Positions 34,259 to 42,668 of a stretch of 64,000 nucleotides of DNA are shown piece by piece. How positions within the stretch are numbered: the stretch's first letter is position 1; each line of letters begins with the position of its first letter. The position numbers were made by a program, and so were the translations under genes. The notes beneath the pieces were generated by a model. It ran no database searches, was not told the DNA's origin, and was given only the letters and a program-made list of their open reading frames with translations. Origin of the DNA: Hyphomicrobium sp. ghe19 (GTDB lineage Bacteria; Pseudomonadota; Alphaproteobacteria; Rhizobiales; Hyphomicrobiaceae); NCBI RefSeq assembly GCF_902712875.1, contig NZ_LR743509.1, positions 4,230,001 to 4,294,000 on the forward strand, written 5' to 3'.

Positions 34259-35065
34259 TTGTACGAACCTGCTACCGACGTGAACCAAGTCCTCAAGCCG
34301 TTGTGGCATGTCGGGGACGGGCGGATGCTTTTCGCCGGTTGTTTGCGGCGGAACGCACTTCACAGTCACAGCGCTTCGGTGCTTCTCGCGGGGCTCTACG
34401 ATGACTTTCGGTTGAAGCTCGGCGGCGGCAGCTGGTTTTCGTGCCGGGCCGCGATCATCCGAGCCGGAGACGCTTATGAGTTCGATGCCGACGGCCGTCC
34501 GTTGGCTGTTCTTTATGTCGAGCCTACTGAGGCCTCTGCCGAGGGCCTTGCCGCGCTCATCCAGCAGACGCGGGAAGAACATGGCGCGCTGATCGGACAG
34601 CAGTCGGATCTCGGCCTGCTGCGCGAGATCTATGAGGCTGCAGGGAGCCCTCGGTGGGTGCATGAAGCCGTGGCCGAGCTCGTCGAATTTTCGACGGCTG
34701 GAACTCGCCCGACGATCGACGTTCGCGTGGCGCGGGCCATTGAGGCGATCGCGGTGCAGGAGCGTGACGAAAGCGAAATGGACGCCGAGCGAGCATGTCC
34801 GCCAAGTGTCGCCGAAGCAGCTCGGACCTCGGGCCTTTCGATGTCGCGGTTTCAGCACCTCTTCAAACAGGAGACCGGCGTTTGCTACCGCCGCTACGCG
34901 GCCTGGGCCAGGATGCGGTCCGCCGTTTCGGAAGTCGTCGCCGGCAGCAACTTCACGACTGCCGCGCACGCCGCGGGTTTTTACGATCAGCCGCACTTCG
35001 CGCACGAATTTCGCCGGATCTTCGGTGCGCCCGCATCGCGCAGCCTCGCGAATGTCAGGTCGTGA
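34259..35065 (+). CDS. AraC family transcriptional regulator
   Basis: This 268-residue regulator has an N-terminal cupin-like sensing region. The C-terminal double helix-turn-helix is recognisable from SVAEAARTSGLSMSRFQHLFKQETG and FTTAAHAAGFYDQPHFAHEFRRIFG; these quotations are split by the linker between the two helices pairs. The second part is the standard AraC signature ending before GAPASR. The start is TTG 34259. It is divergent from the MBL-fold gene, the usual layout of an AraC regulator and its target. Confidence 0.88.
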   Translation: MYEPATDVNQVLKPLWHVGDGRMLFAGCLRRNALHSHSASVLLAGLYDDFRLKLGGGSWFSCRAAIIRAGDAYEFDADGRPLAVLYVEPTEASAEGLAALIQQTREEHGALIGQQSDLGLLREIYEAAGSPRWVHEAVAELVEFSTAGTRPTIDVRVARAIEAIAVQERDESEMDAERACPPSVAEAARTSGLSMSRFQHLFKQETGVCYRRYAAWARMRSAVSEVVAGSNFTTAAHAAGFYDQPHFAHEFRRIFGAPASRSLANVRS

Positions 35066-35142
35066 GCGTTGCCGCGCTTCCCGCTTCCATCTGGCGCGCG
35101 AGCGTGCGATAGCGGCTTAGACGCAGCCTCGACTGTTCGCTG

Positions 35143-36354
35143 ATGAGCCATCCGCTTTCCTCTCTCACATCCGGCGCGATTTCCTCGCCCTTCACGCAGC
35201 TTCGGAAGCTTCTCGCCGGTATTCCGTCCGGCCATGCGACGCCGATCGAGCTGACGATCGGCGAACCGCGCGAGGCGATGCCGGATTTCATCGCGGCGAA
35301 GCTCGACGAGGCGACGGCGCTTTACGGGAAATATCCGCCGATCCGCGGCGCGGCGGATGCACGGCTCGCGATTTCCGAGTGGCTGTCGAAGCGTTACGCG
35401 TTGCCATCGGCGGTCGATCACGAGCGGGAAGTGCTGATGCTCAGCGGTTCGCGCGAAGGGCTGTTCTTCGCGTGTCTTCCGGCCGTCGGGCGCAAGGACA
35501 TCAAGGGGCGTCCCGCGATCCTGATGTGCAATCCCTATTATTCGGCCTACGTCGCCGGTGCGTTGGCGGTGGGCGCCGAGCCCGTTTATCTCAACGCGAC
35601 GAAGGCGACGGGCTTCCTTCCGGATCTCGACGAGATCGCGCGCGATAGGAGCCTGCTTGCTCGAACGGCGGCACTTTTCATCAACTCGCCCGCCAATCCG
35701 CAGGGCGCGGTCGCCGATAGGCGTTACATCCTGAAGGCGCTCGAACTCGCCCGCGCGCACGACTTCATGCTGTTTCTCGATGAATGCTATTCGGAGATTT
35801 ATACAGAGGCTCCGCCGACGGGCGGTCTCGAAGTCGCTATCCAGACGCCCGAGCGCTTCCGCAATCTCGTCGTTTTCAATTCGCTGTCGAAGCGTTCGAA
35901 CCTGCCGGGACTTCGATCCGGCTTTTGTGCTGGAGATGAGGCTTTCCTCGAGGCCTACGGCGAAGTCCGGAACATGTGCGCTCCGACCGTGCCGCTGCCG
36001 GTACAACATGCGTCAGCCGCCATTTGGCGCGACGAGGCGCATGTTGAGGCCTCCCGAGCGGCTTATAGAGACAAATTCCTCATTGCTGACAATGTGTTAG
36101 GTGACCGTTACGGCTATAAGCGCCCCGCGGGCGGCTTCTGTCTCTGGCTTGATTTGAGCCAATTCGGTGGCGGCGCTCAGGCGGCGGTAACCTTATGGCA
36201 ACGTGCAGGCGTCAAGGTTATTCCCGGCAGCTTTCTGGCTCAGACGGGACGGGACGGCACCAACCCCGGCGCGGACTATGTTCGTGTCGCCATGGTGCAA
36301 GACTCTTCGACGATCCGGGAAGCGCTCGAACGCACGATTTCCGTGCTGCGTTAA
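35143..36354 (+). CDS. Class I/II PLP-dependent aminotransferase
   Basis: This 403-residue fold-type I aminotransferase contains NPYYSAYVAGALAVGAEPVY, the cofactor Asp region LFLDECYSEIY, and the PLP lysine in NSLSKRSNLPGLRSGF. The SKRSNxPGLRSGF pattern matches the DapC/succinyldiaminopimelate aminotransferase-like group found beside ftsK in Rhizobiales. dapF and dapB elsewhere in the window make a lysine/peptidoglycan role plausible, but the substrate is inferred. ATG 35143 is used. Confidence 0.87.
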   Translation: MSHPLSSLTSGAISSPFTQLRKLLAGIPSGHATPIELTIGEPREAMPDFIAAKLDEATALYGKYPPIRGAADARLAISEWLSKRYALPSAVDHEREVLMLSGSREGLFFACLPAVGRKDIKGRPAILMCNPYYSAYVAGALAVGAEPVYLNATKATGFLPDLDEIARDRSLLARTAALFINSPANPQGAVADRRYILKALELARAHDFMLFLDECYSEIYTEAPPTGGLEVAIQTPERFRNLVVFNSLSKRSNLPGLRSGFCAGDEAFLEAYGEVRNMCAPTVPLPVQHASAAIWRDEAHVEASRAAYRDKFLIADNVLGDRYGYKRPAGGFCLWLDLSQFGGGAQAAVTLWQRAGVKVIPGSFLAQTGRDGTNPGADYVRVAMVQDSSTIREALERTISVLR

Positions 36355-36371
36355 AGAGTACGTTCGCCGTT

Positions 36372-39116
36372 ATGTCGCTTGATACGCGTGGATTGGATCC
36401 TCAGCGGCTGCTTCCGCAGTCTCTGGAGGACCGGCTGTTAGGCTGGGTAGGCCGCTTTGGCGGGGCAATTTTGCTCGGCTCGACGGCGCTCATCTGGGTC
36501 AGCCTTGTGTCGTGGTCCGTGCTCGATCCGAGCCTGACCCACACGACGACCGTTGCCGCTCGCAACTTCGCGGGGCCGGTCGGTGCAATCATATCCGATC
36601 TTCTCTTCCAGATGTTGGGTTTCGGAGCGGTGATCGCGCTCGTTGCTCCCGTCGTCTGGGGAATTGAGATGCTCAGATCGGAGCGTATCGATCAAGGCCG
36701 CGTGAAGCTCGGCTTTTACCCGCTTTCCATTTTAGCGCTCGTCGGGGCGATCTCCGCTCTGCCGATCATGACCGGGTGGCCGCTCCGTCATGGCTACGGC
36801 GGGCTTCTGGGCGATGGCGTCTATCATTTGGCGCTCAAAATTTTTGCGATGCTGAACGAGGAGCGGGCTCCGCTCGCTGCAGGCTGTGTGCTCGTGGCAG
36901 CGGCGATCCAGACGTCCGGCAAAGCGATCGGGTTCGAGCCCGAAACCGTCTTCAAGTCGCTGCTCAGTTCCTTGAGCTCTGGTCTCCGCTACGCAACAAG
37001 CAAGCGGCGCTGGGAAGAGGCGGCTGCAATCGCTCCGACTGTCATGGCCGGTGCTGCCCGCGTGCGAAAGGGCTGGTTCGGGCGATCCTCCGAGCCTGCG
37101 GGATCGGCTGACACCTATTCTTCGCTCGACGCGTATGCCGATGCGCCGACGCGCACGCTCGATCTCAATCCGGAACGCACCGCGCGTCCGCGCCGGGAGA
37201 CCGATGCCGACGTCCATTCCGATGTGTCGCTCAACGTTTCGCCTCGCGACGAGATGCATGGCGCGCGGGAAAACTTCGACCGGGCCGGGATCAATCCTGG
37301 TGCCAATGAGGCGGACGTTCCACGCGACCATTCCGCGGACGACATCCTCAACCGTGAGTTCGATTTCGACGACAGCATCGACAATTCCAGCCGCGAAATC
37401 GCAGCGCGCTTTGCGCCGGCTTCTGCAGGCCGGGAATACGAGAGGTCTCCGGATCGCTCATCCGACCGGGCGCCTGCGGTCATGCCGCCGCCCATCCCGG
37501 CAGCGACAGCCGCACCGCAGCCGCAACGGCCCGCTTCACCGGAGAAGCCAGCTGCACCTCAGAGCAATGGGCTTCTCGCGGGTATGGCGTGGTCGCGCGT
37601 GCAACCTCAATGGAAACGCCCTTCTCTCAATATGCTGAAGCGGCCCGGCGCTCAGAAGCCGCGTCCGGAGCTGTCGCAGACCGTCATGCGCGGAAACGCG
37701 CGACTGCTCGAGGACGTGCTCGCGGACTTCGGCATCAAAGGCGAAATCAAGGATATCCGTCCCGGTCCGGTCGTGACGCTTTACGAACTCGAGCCGTCGC
37801 GCGGCACGAAGTCTTCGCGCGTCATCGGTCTTGCGGAAGATATCGCGCGCTCGATGAGTGTCGCGAGCGTTCGCGCCGCCGTCGTGCCCGGCCGCAATGC
37901 CATCGGTCTCGAATTGCCGAACACGCGGCGTGAAACCGTGCTTTTACGCGAAATTCTCGAAGCCGACACGTTCAAGGCTGAGAGCGCAGGCTTGCCGCTC
38001 GGGCTCGGCAAATCGATCAGCGGCGATCCGGTCGTTGCCGACCTCGCGCGCATGCCTCACCTGTTGGTTGCGGGTACGACGGGGTCCGGTAAATCCGTCG
38101 GTATCAATTCGATGGTGCTGTCGCTGCTCTACCGTCATTCGCCCGACGATTGCCGTATGCTGATGATCGACCCGAAGATGCTCGAGCTTTCGGTCTACAA
38201 CGGCATTCCGCATTTGCTGACGCCCGTCATCACCGATCCGCACAAGGCCGTTGCCGCGCTCAATTGGGCCGTGCGCGAAATGGAAGAGCGCTACAAGCGC
38301 ATGGCCGGGCTTTCGGTCCGCAATATCGACGTCTTCAACAATCGCGTGCGCAACGCGAAGAAGCGCGGCGAGATGCTGTCGCGCACCGTTCAAACGGGAT
38401 TCGACAAGTCAGGCCAGGCGCGGTTCGAGACGCAGAAAATGGATCTCGAGCCATTGCCGCGCATCGTCATCATCGTCGATGAGTTCGCTGACCTGATGAT
38501 CGTTGCGGGCCGCGAGGTCGAAGCCTCGGTGCAGCGTCTTGCACAGATGGCACGGGCCGCCGGTATCCATCTCATCATGGCGACGCAGCGGCCATCGGTC
38601 GACATCATCACCGGAACGATCAAGGCGAACTTCCCGACGCGCATCTCGTTCAAGGTCACTTCGAAGATCGACAGCCGCACCATTCTCAACGAGCAGGGCG
38701 CAGAGCAGCTGCTCGGCCAGGGCGACATGCTCTACTCGACCGGGGCAGGGCAGCTGGTGCGCGTTCACGGCGCATTCGTCACCGACGAAGAAGTCGTGGC
38801 GTTCGCGGATGCGCTGAGACAAGAGGCATCACCCAAATACGTCGAGGGCATCACGGATGCGCCGCCGCCGTCGGACGTTGCTGGCGGGGTTCGGGAAGCG
38901 AGCGACGACGACCTCTACGATCGCGCTGTCGCCATCGTCTTGAGGGACGGCAAGGCATCGACGAGCTATGTGCAACGCCGGCTTTCGATCGGTTACAATC
39001 GGGCCGCGGATTTGATCGAGCGTATGGAACGCGAAGGGCTTATTTCTGCAGCGAACTCCGTCGGGAAGCGCGAGATCCTCGTTCCGCGTGGCGGCGGTGC
39101 CGATGCAGCTGCGTGA
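36372..39116 (+). CDS. ftsK: DNA translocase FtsK
   Basis: This 914-residue division and chromosome-segregation ATPase has four N-terminal membrane helices (to about residue 190). A low-complexity acidic/proline linker spans about 230-430. The RecA-like motor has Walker A GTTGSGKS (568-575) and Walker B IVIIVDEFADLM. The gamma winged-helix domain at the C-terminus (DDLYDRAVAIV onward) reads KOPS/FRS DNA motifs. ATG 36372 (MSLDTRGLDP) is chosen because upstream in-frame codons overlap the aminotransferase gene. Confidence 0.96.
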   Translation: MSLDTRGLDPQRLLPQSLEDRLLGWVGRFGGAILLGSTALIWVSLVSWSVLDPSLTHTTTVAARNFAGPVGAIISDLLFQMLGFGAVIALVAPVVWGIEMLRSERIDQGRVKLGFYPLSILALVGAISALPIMTGWPLRHGYGGLLGDGVYHLALKIFAMLNEERAPLAAGCVLVAAAIQTSGKAIGFEPETVFKSLLSSLSSGLRYATSKRRWEEAAAIAPTVMAGAARVRKGWFGRSSEPAGSADTYSSLDAYADAPTRTLDLNPERTARPRRETDADVHSDVSLNVSPRDEMHGARENFDRAGINPGANEADVPRDHSADDILNREFDFDDSIDNSSREIAARFAPASAGREYERSPDRSSDRAPAVMPPPIPAATAAPQPQRPASPEKPAAPQSNGLLAGMAWSRVQPQWKRPSLNMLKRPGAQKPRPELSQTVMRGNARLLEDVLADFGIKGEIKDIRPGPVVTLYELEPSRGTKSSRVIGLAEDIARSMSVASVRAAVVPGRNAIGLELPNTRRETVLLREILEADTFKAESAGLPLGLGKSISGDPVVADLARMPHLLVAGTTGSGKSVGINSMVLSLLYRHSPDDCRMLMIDPKMLELSVYNGIPHLLTPVITDPHKAVAALNWAVREMEERYKRMAGLSVRNIDVFNNRVRNAKKRGEMLSRTVQTGFDKSGQARFETQKMDLEPLPRIVIIVDEFADLMIVAGREVEASVQRLAQMARAAGIHLIMATQRPSVDIITGTIKANFPTRISFKVTSKIDSRTILNEQGAEQLLGQGDMLYSTGAGQLVRVHGAFVTDEEVVAFADALRQEASPKYVEGITDAPPPSDVAGGVREASDDDLYDRAVAIVLRDGKASTSYVQRRLSIGYNRAADLIERMEREGLISAANSVGKREILVPRGGGADAAA

Positions 39117-39310
39117 CATCGATAACACGCGGCGCTGCAACTGAGGATAATCGCCCCGTCAATCCTCTCGCGGCTTGCCTGTGACACGTCATTCGCCGTA
39201 GGCAACAAATACGACAGCATTTCCGCCTAGTTCTGGACGCAATCTTTGCCGAAACCGTAATCTGCGTACAGAGCCCCGCGATTGGGGCTTCGGGGCTTTG
39301 GGGGGCCACG

Positions 39311-40084
39311 ATGGGACGATTCATGAGCGAAATTTTGCGCGTAGGCGCCTTGTCGGTGGGCTTTGCCCTCGCGTCGATCGGAGCTGCCACGGCGCAGGAT
39401 CCGGACGGGCCGACGAATACGATCGTCAATCCGCCGGCTAACGCAACCAAGCCCGCAGATACAGCTAAGCCAGCCGTAAAGGGTTGGACGGGAGAGGTTT
39501 CTCCAGCGAATAGTCCTGACGGCATCACGCTCGATGCAAATCAGACGAAGCTCGTCGAGCAGGTCAGCGGGTATTTCCAGTCTCTGCAGAATTTGAAGGG
39601 CGCGTTCGTTCAGACAGACGCCGGAAACAAGCGGATGAAGGGGAAGTTCTTCGTCAAGCGGCCGGGTCGCTTCCGGTTCGATTACGCTCTGCCGTCGAAA
39701 CAAGTCATCGTTTCGGACGGCGAGAATCTTGCCATTCAAGATCTCGATTTGAACAACGAAGATCGGGTGTCGCTCGATCAAACGCCTTTCCGGCTCTTGC
39801 TGCGTAAAGATGTCGATCTCATTCGAGACGCGCGCATCATCGAAGTGCAGCAGGCCGACGACCTCATCGTCCTCTCGCTGGAGGACAAAGATCCCAATTC
39901 TCCGGGCAAGATAAAGCTGTATCTGGCAACCAAGCCGACGTTGGAATTGAAGGAATGGGTGACTACCGATCCGCAAGGCCAAGCCACCCGAATCGAATTA
40001 TCGCAGCTGGTCAAAAGCGATGAACTCGATGGGAATTTATTTAAAATTCAACCGCTTGGGCCAAAAAAGGCGACCCCTTTCTGA
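39311..40084 (+). CDS. LolA-like outer membrane lipoprotein carrier protein
   Basis: This 257-residue periplasmic protein has a signal peptide (cleavage near ATA-QD) and a proline/threonine-rich linker. A LolA-type half-barrel follows, with LKGAFVQTDAGNKRMKGKFFVKR, GRFRFDY, VVSDG-like IVSDGENLAI and a conserved terminal LFKIQPLGP. LolA ferries lipoproteins from LolCDE to the outer membrane. Alphaproteobacteria lack a clear LolB, and this ftsK-linked form is the usual version. The long linker before the domain is not in E. coli LolA. ATG 39323 is an alternative start. Confidence 0.87.
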   Translation: MGRFMSEILRVGALSVGFALASIGAATAQDPDGPTNTIVNPPANATKPADTAKPAVKGWTGEVSPANSPDGITLDANQTKLVEQVSGYFQSLQNLKGAFVQTDAGNKRMKGKFFVKRPGRFRFDYALPSKQVIVSDGENLAIQDLDLNNEDRVSLDQTPFRLLLRKDVDLIRDARIIEVQQADDLIVLSLEDKDPNSPGKIKLYLATKPTLELKEWVTTDPQGQATRIELSQLVKSDELDGNLFKIQPLGPKKATPF

Positions 40085-40280
40085 GTTTTTGGTGGCAAAT
40101 CAGGGTGTTGCACTTTCGACCCGATGCAATACCCAACCTGTGGATAAACTCAAGTTCGTCATCACATTTTCGTGATGTGCCCGCGCAGGCACTATTGAAT
40201 TCTTCGTGCTTGCGCTTAAGTCCAATCATGCAGGTGGCGTCACCCTGTATTCGGTAGTGCCCCCCGTCTAGCCGAAGACG

Positions 40281-40371
40281 CCGCCTCTGGTACCGGCTTC
40301 CCTCCCGGTGCCGAGCGCGACAAGCGCATAGCGCCCAGTTCCTCCCCCCGGGACTGGGCGCACTCTTTTTT
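40281..40371 (+). ncRNA. Candidate small RNA with C-rich hairpin loops
   Basis: Two adjacent hairpins carry pyrimidine loops complementary to Shine-Dalgarno sequences. GGTACCGG/CCGGTGCC (40289-40296 with 40305-40312) has loop CTTCCCTC. GCGCCCAGTTCC/GGGACTGGGCGC (40331-40342 with 40350-40361) has loop TCCCCCC and ends at a six-T run. Alphaproteobacterial trans-acting sRNAs often show exposed CCUCC-type loops. The 5' end and promoter are not defined, so this is a hypothesis. Confidence 0.38.
40331..40371 (+). terminator. Intrinsic terminator after the LolA-like gene/candidate sRNA
   Basis: A 12-bp stem (40331-40342 with 40350-40361, one wobble-type pair) with a 7-base C-rich loop is followed by ACTC and six T residues (40366-40371). 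Confidence 0.75.
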
Positions 40372-40447
40372 AGCCCCCCAATTCAGCTTCCAAGGACAAA
40401 ATCTCCCGCGCCCAAACGCTGGGGTCAGCGTGCGGTGCTGTCGGATG

Positions 40448-40972
40448 TCAGCCTGGGTGCGCGTCGACGGGGAGATTAGGGCGAACCTGAGGTAGCTGTG
40501 GGGCGATGGCTGCACGCTCCATGATCGTATCAACAGCTTTCATGTCGTGCGCCAATAGTTTTAGCCGGGTGGTGATGCACGAGGAGAAGTGCCGCGCGAG
40601 CCCGGCGTCCTCCTCCATCAGCTCATGCATTTTCTGGCGCGTGAGCCGCAGTGCTTTCACTTGGCTCTGCGCAATCACCGTTGTGGTGTGCACGAGTTCG
40701 ATGAACATCGCCAATTCTGCGATCATCACGCCTTCGGGCAAAGTTTCGCCGCGCGATTTTTGCGGAACGTCGCGATGATCGTTGATGCGGACGCTGGTGC
40801 CCGAGACGATGACGATTGCCGCATCGCTCGGTTCATCCTCGGCGATGATGGCATCGCCAGGTCTATAGATGATGCGTTCCGCGCGCCGAACGATCTCGGT
40901 CAATTGCAGTGGCGTTAAACCTTGGAAGAGCGGCAACGCCAAAAGCGGTTTGACGAGGGCGTCGATAGCCAT
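40448..40972 (-). CDS. Cyclic nucleotide-binding domain protein
   Basis: This 174-residue protein consists of one cNMP-binding beta-barrel (about 15-135; FQGLTPLQLTEIVRRAERIIYRPGDAII and later EGVMIAELAMFIELVHTTTV) and a short helical tail. It has no DNA-binding domain, so it is not a Crp/Fnr regulator. In Brucella a similar gene (called cpk) lies next to otpR, and here too a CenR/OtpR-like response regulator is the neighbour on the same strand. Whether it binds cAMP or another ligand is unknown. The start is ATG 40972. Confidence 0.82.
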   Translation of the reverse strand: MAIDALVKPLLALPLFQGLTPLQLTEIVRRAERIIYRPGDAIIAEDEPSDAAIVIVSGTSVRINDHRDVPQKSRGETLPEGVMIAELAMFIELVHTTTVIAQSQVKALRLTRQKMHELMEEDAGLARHFSSCITTRLKLLAHDMKAVDTIMERAAIAPQLPQVRPNLPVDAHPG

Positions 40973-41169
40973 CGTTCTTGGACTCCATGCCGACAGGACA
41001 GATCGAACGCGCCAGCGACGTGGCTTGGCCGCATGCGAAGGAAATTTAAAACACGACTCGCCAGTGCCTGAAACAATCGCTGAGCGAAATGGCGAAGGGG
41101 CCTGTGGATGCATCCGATTAGCAACGGATACACGGTCGATGTGCTTCCCGAAACGCTAATGCAACTCGC

Positions 41170-41856
41170 CTAAGGCGCGAGCTTGTAGCCACCACTCTCG
41201 GTAATCAGCAGCTCGGCGTTGGAGGGATCTTTCTCGATTTTCTGACGCAACCGATAGATGTGCGTTTCGAGCGTGTGCGTGGTGACGCCGGCGTTGTAGC
41301 CCCAGACTTCGTGCAGCAAGACGTCCCGCGAAACGACCTTGTCGCCGGAGCGATAGAGATACTTCAGGATCGATGTCTCTTTCTCCGTCAGGCGGATCTT
41401 GCTGCCGGTCTGATCGATCAGGAGTTTCGATGCGGGCTTGAAGGTGTAGCTTCCGATCGCGAAGACAGCATCCTCGCTCTGCTCATGCTGGCGGAGCTGA
41501 GCGCGAATGCGCGCGAGGAGAACCGCGAACTTGAACGGCTTCAGCACGTAATCATTGGCGCCGGCATCGAGCCCCAAGATCTGGTCAGCGTCCGATGTAT
41601 TGCCGGTCAACATCACGATCGGGGTTTTGAATCCCGATTTGCGAAGCAGCTTCACGGCCTCGCGGCCGTCCATGTCCGGCAGGCCGACGTCGAAAACAAC
41701 GAGATCGAAACGGCCTGTCTTTGCCGCCTCTATTCCTTTGGTCGCGGTCGCTGCTTCCGAAACCTCGAATTCATCGTGTAGGACGAGTTGATCTTTCAGC
41801 GACGTGCGCAGATCTTCATCGTCGTCGACGAGGAGGACCTTTCGGGCCGTGCTCAT
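41170..41856 (-). CDS. OmpR-family response regulator, CenR/OtpR-like
   Basis: This 228-residue regulator has an N-terminal receiver (acid pocket VDDDED at 10-15, phospho-acceptor Asp56 in VFDVGLPDMDG, switch Thr in VMLTGN, Lys in YVLKPF). The OmpR-type winged helix follows (LTEKETSILKYLYRSG and THTLETHIYRLRQKIE). No histidine kinase gene is adjacent. The pairing with a cNMP-domain protein matches the otpR-cpk locus of Brucella and points to an envelope-stress regulator of the CenR type; this identification is from gene order and similarity. Confidence 0.88.
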   Translation of the reverse strand: MSTARKVLLVDDDEDLRTSLKDQLVLHDEFEVSEAATATKGIEAAKTGRFDLVVFDVGLPDMDGREAVKLLRKSGFKTPIVMLTGNTSDADQILGLDAGANDYVLKPFKFAVLLARIRAQLRQHEQSEDAVFAIGSYTFKPASKLLIDQTGSKIRLTEKETSILKYLYRSGDKVVSRDVLLHEVWGYNAGVTTHTLETHIYRLRQKIEKDPSNAELLITESGGYKLAP

Positions 41857-41967
41857 GGACGGGGCTCCAGTTTCTTGGCTTGCTTTTAGTGTGGAACACT
41901 AGCATCGCGTGCGGGGGCAACATAGGGTCTGCAAGCAAACAGGCAAGGGGAATGGCTGGTTCCTTGA

Positions 41968-42546
41968 ATGGCGGCATCGAAGACCCGTGGACGGCGCGCG
42001 CGCGGCGCCTCTCAGAGCGGCCCCAAACCGGCGGCAAAGCTCTTTGTTAGGGCGTTGTCCCGGGCCTCGCGTCAGGGCCGCTTGCAATTTGGCCAATTCG
42101 ACGTCCCCTGCGCATTGGGGTTTGGTGGCATCCGGGTTTTGAAGCGCGAGGGGGATGGCGCAACGCCGACGGGGCGGTTTGCGGTGCGCTATGCGCTCTA
42201 TCGGCCGGATGTGAGGCGGCCGCGCACGGCGCTCGATGTTTACCCCATTCATCCGAATGACGGGTGGTGCGACAGTCCCCTCGACCGCAATTACAATCGT
42301 CCGGTCAAGCTGCCCTATCCCGCAAGTGCCGAGCGTCTGTGGCGCTCCGACCGGCTCTACGATGTCGTGCTGGTGCTCGGCTATAACGATGCGCCGCGTC
42401 TGCGCAATCGCGGCAGCGCCATTTTCGTGCACATTGCGCGGGGCGATTTGAAGCCGACGGAAGGTTGCATCGCGCTGCGGCGCACGGATCTCCGTCGGCT
42501 CTTATCGGTGTTGCCGCGCGGATGCGAAGTCATCGTTTCAATTTGA
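41968..42546 (+). CDS. L,D-transpeptidase (YkuD) family protein
   Basis: This 192-residue protein has the YkuD catalytic domain. The active-site pair His155 (FVHIARGD) and Cys167 (PTEGCIAL) is in the usual spacing. The N-terminus is basic (SKTRGRRARG) with no clear signal peptide, so export is uncertain. YkuD enzymes cross-link peptidoglycan stems or attach proteins to the wall, while short cytosol-like forms in Rhizobiales have unknown roles. ATG 41968 is used, but the ribosome-binding site is poor. Confidence 0.85.
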   Translation: MAASKTRGRRARGASQSGPKPAAKLFVRALSRASRQGRLQFGQFDVPCALGFGGIRVLKREGDGATPTGRFAVRYALYRPDVRRPRTALDVYPIHPNDGWCDSPLDRNYNRPVKLPYPASAERLWRSDRLYDVVLVLGYNDAPRLRNRGSAIFVHIARGDLKPTEGCIALRRTDLRRLLSVLPRGCEVIVSI

Positions 42547-42552
42547 AGACAT

Positions 42553-42585
42553 AAAAAAGGGCCCGATGCACAGAGCGCCGGGCCC
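42553..42585 (-). terminator. Intrinsic terminator of the glnK-amtB unit
   Basis: On the minus strand the stem GGGCCCG/CGGGCCC (42585-42579 with 42565-42559) is followed by TTTTTT (42558-42553). It lies 84 bases beyond the amtB stop and 6 bases from the YkuD gene stop. Confidence 0.85.
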
Positions 42586-42668
42586 AAGGTTGAGCACGTC
42601 TAGGTGGAGACGCGTGCTCGGGAGGAGAGATCCCGCGGCCCTTCTCAGGGCCACGGGAAATGCGTGAA

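Larger units (their letters stand above)
40085..40447. other. Intergenic region after the LolA-like gene
   Basis: No protein gene is seen in these 363 bases. Structures include the hairpin CATCACATTTTCGTGATG near 40160, two C-rich-loop hairpins and a T-run terminator at 40289-40371. The arrangement suggests an independent small RNA on the plus strand, or a terminator region for the LolA-like gene. Confidence 0.45.

Noticed and set aside
33164..35005. A 613-codon minus-strand frame extending the MBL-fold protein upstream
   Set aside because: The part upstream of 34195 overlaps the AraC gene and precedes a clear signal peptide, so ATG 34195 is the start.
40155..40182. CATCAC-ATTTTC-GTGATG hairpin as a terminator for the LolA-like gene
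   Set aside because: The stem is perfect but short and A/T-loop rich with no T-run after it. The hairpin at 40331-40371 is a better terminator.
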